Assembly: GCA_022360595.1 (NCBI GenBank)
Contig: JAKSCN010000158.1
Coordinates: 1-8,359 of the forward strand
Direction: 5' to 3'
DNA length: 8,359 nucleotides
Source of the DNA: Chromatiales bacterium
Lineage (GTDB): Bacteria; Pseudomonadota; Gammaproteobacteria; Chromatiales; Chromatiaceae
Part shown: piece by piece, positions 7,080-8,359 of the stretch
Layout: each line of letters opens with the position of its first letter
How positions within the stretch are numbered: position 1 is the first letter of the stretch
Program-made: the position numbers and the translations under genes
The notes under the pieces: generated by a model
Databases searched by the model: none
What the model was told of the DNA's origin: nothing
Seen by the model: the letters and a program-made list of their open reading frames with translations, nothing else

Positions 7080-7082
7080 TCA
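7080..7082 (-). other. In-frame TGA splitting the IPT/TIG and beta-helix frames
   Basis: Reading the minus strand, the codons are GTG GCT TGA CCC AAC GAT CTG ATT, followed without any frame shift by 14 sense codons (PNDLILVPPGVYNE) up to the ATG at 7037. Parallel beta-helix proteins commonly carry this type of sequence (IQ-AVD, then P-x-DLILVPPGVYNE) as one uninterrupted strand-turn-strand unit, so the stop sits inside a domain. A single substitution from TCA (Ser) or GGA (Gly) would create it. The stop is followed by C, a context known to weaken UGA termination in bacteria. A nonsense mutation, a sequencing or assembly error, and readthrough are all possible. Confidence 0.85.
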
Positions 7083-8359
7083 AGCCACGTCAACTGCCTG
7101 TTGAATTGAACCAATCAGACTGCTGTTTGGCGCCGGCCCCGCAACAGTCACCACATTGGCCCGGCTTCTCAATCCGACATGCACAGTGACACCGGATTCG
7201 GTAGTGCCGCCGCTGTCACCACGCGTCACCAGCAACTGTCCGGTCTCTACGCCTGGACTTAATCCCCTGTTGGTCGAGGTTGTCGGAATAGTGGCCAGAA
7301 TGGTGCTGTCGTTCCAACTATCGATAGTCAGAGGCACACCACCCAGCGTCACCTCACCTTCGATGGAGCCAAAGCCGTAGTCACGCAAAACGGTTTTGGG
7401 TTGGGACCCACCCACGCCGTCATACGCGGGATTGGGCACGGCGACCATACCCATCGAAGTGATTTCAAGCTGCGCGTTGCAAACGTTGTCATTATCAGCG
7501 TTATCGCACGCCAGCACACGTCTCTCGACCGGGAAGAACGGGCCACCGCCCACACCGTTATCCGGCACACTGACTGTTGATATGCGCGGTGTTCTGGCAT
7601 TCAGCGCACAATCCAGTGGCGATTGATCGGGGCCGGCAAACGCAGCGACAGGCACAACCGGTGTATCCAGATAGGTTGTGGTGCCCGGCATATATTGGAA
7701 GGTGTAACAGAACTGACTGTACTTGGGGTTATGCAGCGGATCGACAGCACCGTCAGGTTTGATTTTTGCGTTCATGCAGGTTGTCAGCATGTTGGGCGAA
7801 ATACCACTGGGCTGACCGAGATACTGGGTAAAGGTGGAAGGCACTAACGCGTTGTAACGACCGTACTCATCCGAGACAGTGCGTGAAATTTCACGCCCGG
7901 TCCAATCCCTGATCGAGATCGGCAGAAATGGCGGTGCATATTTCTCCCCAAACTGCGGTGAGTTAGGGTCAAACTCATTAGCGACATCATCCAGAACAAA
8001 GCCGACAATGTGGGACGACACCGGCACTTCCGTAAAGAGGAAGAAATCCGCCGCCGCATTGGCGCCATGGGTAACCAGCACCTCTTTCTGATCACAGTGG
8101 TTCAGGGCTTCTCCTGCTAAAGGCGCCTCAACACCTGGAAACAGACTCAGCTCCGCCGGTACCGTATATGTCGCGCCAATGCACTTGGGTGGCAGCAGTT
8201 GCGGGTCGGTATAGTCGTCACCGAAGTCCACATTTCGATCTTGTGAACGCACCACTTCATAACCGGCAGGCGGAACAACCTCGACAGTATAACGGCCGGG
8301 CTTCATATAACCGACGGTTGGGGGAGCAGTCGGGTCGTTGGGGTCAATAACCGGCTCAA
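7080..8359 (-). CDS. Large secreted protein with IPT/TIG domain, C-terminal part; 5' end outside window, ends at an in-frame TGA
   Basis: The frame is open to the right edge: 17 further sense codons precede the first in-window ATG (8304-8306), which has no ribosome binding site and is therefore not the start. Counting from that Met, residues 1-30 (GRYTVEVVPPAGYEVV) and about 98-155 (PISIRDWTGREI, DEYGRYNALVPS) look like SdrD-B-like or carboxypeptidase-regulatory beta-sandwich segments. An Asp/Asn-rich stretch between two Cys (CDNADNDNVC, 267-276) could bind calcium. Residues about 305-378 (DYGFGSIEGEVTLGG, WNDSTILATIPT) fit an IPT/TIG Ig-like domain. The last residues (SIQQAVDVA) are the usual lead-in to a parallel beta-helix, and the frame then meets TGA at 7082-7080. 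The same frame resumes without shift into the next coding region, so the two were probably one gene. The role is inferred to be extracellular (adhesin or surface layer); no enzyme motif is seen. It is the first in-window gene of the operon. Confidence 0.8.
   Translation of the reverse strand, partial: EPVIDPNDPTAPPTVGYMKPGRYTVEVVPPAGYEVVRSQDRNVDFGDDYTDPQLLPPKCIGATYTVPAELSLFPGVEAPLAGEALNHCDQKEVLVTHGANAAADFFLFTEVPVSSHIVGFVLDDVANEFDPNSPQFGEKYAPPFLPISIRDWTGREISRTVSDEYGRYNALVPSTFTQYLGQPSGISPNMLTTCMNAKIKPDGAVDPLHNPKYSQFCYTFQYMPGTTTYLDTPVVPVAAFAGPDQSPLDCALNARTPRISTVSVPDNGVGGGPFFPVERRVLACDNADNDNVCNAQLEITSMGMVAVPNPAYDGVGGSQPKTVLRDYGFGSIEGEVTLGGVPLTIDSWNDSTILATIPTTSTNRGLSPGVETGQLLVTRGDSGGTTESGVTVHVGLRSRANVVTVAGPAPNSSLIGSIQQAVDVA

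Noticed and set aside
7080..7082. TGA as selenocysteine codon or as a reassigned (Trp) sense codon
   Set aside because: Two intact genes here (ending at 481 and 2583) terminate with TGA at sensible protein ends, so the code is standard. The position is in a secreted beta-helix turn with no redox motif, and I saw no convincing SECIS-like hairpin just downstream.

Overview
The window carries one block of six reading frames, all on the minus strand (transcription runs from high to low coordinates), packed like an operon. Gaps between the central genes are only 17 to 27 nt, and each downstream gene has its own purine-rich ribosome binding site. The base composition is moderate, typical Gram-negative signal peptides are present, and the gene set (MofA/OmpB-like multicopper proteins beside large secreted beta-helix and cadherin-like proteins) points to an environmental proteobacterium, most likely a gammaproteobacterium. 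That placement is inference from gene content. TGA is used as a normal stop codon by two clearly intact genes here.

In transcription order: (1) 8359-7080 is the C-terminal part of a large secreted protein with carboxypeptidase-regulatory/SdrD-B-like segments and an IPT/TIG domain, open at the right window edge. (2) 7037-5316 is a right-handed parallel beta-helix protein with a C-terminal ending typical of choice-of-anchor Q proteins. Frames 1 and 2 are the same frame, separated by a single TGA and 14 sense codons that read as the missing first strand of the beta-helix, so they look like one gene broken (or recoded) by one nonsense codon. (3) 5285-3969 is an exported two-domain cupredoxin protein with a full set of type 1 copper ligands and half of a trinuclear copper site in its first domain. 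(4) 3947-2583 is a second exported two-domain cupredoxin protein with the other half of the trinuclear ligand set in its second domain and no type 1 cysteine. (5) 2565-481 is a third exported protein whose two cupredoxin domains have lost every copper ligand motif and are followed by four cadherin-like/tandem-95-type repeats. (6) 420-1 is a small membrane-anchored or secreted protein of unknown function, cut by the left edge. A perfect 15-bp hairpin with a 3-nt loop (442-474) fills most of the gap between genes 5 and 6.

The working picture is an envelope or cell-surface copper-enzyme system. Genes 3 and 4 together supply exactly the eight histidines of a multicopper oxidase trinuclear centre plus one type 1 site, so they may form a single split, hetero-oligomeric oxidase. 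Gene 5 may be a catalytically dead paralogue of gene 4 converted into a scaffold, and genes 1/2 a large surface adhesin or substrate-binding component. The oxidised substrate cannot be read from the sequence. Mn(II) or Fe(II) is suggested only by resemblance to the MofA/MnxG/OmpB family. No RNA genes, insertion sequences, CRISPR arrays or convincing promoters are visible, and there is no gene-free stretch longer than 60 nt. The operon promoter must lie to the right of the window.
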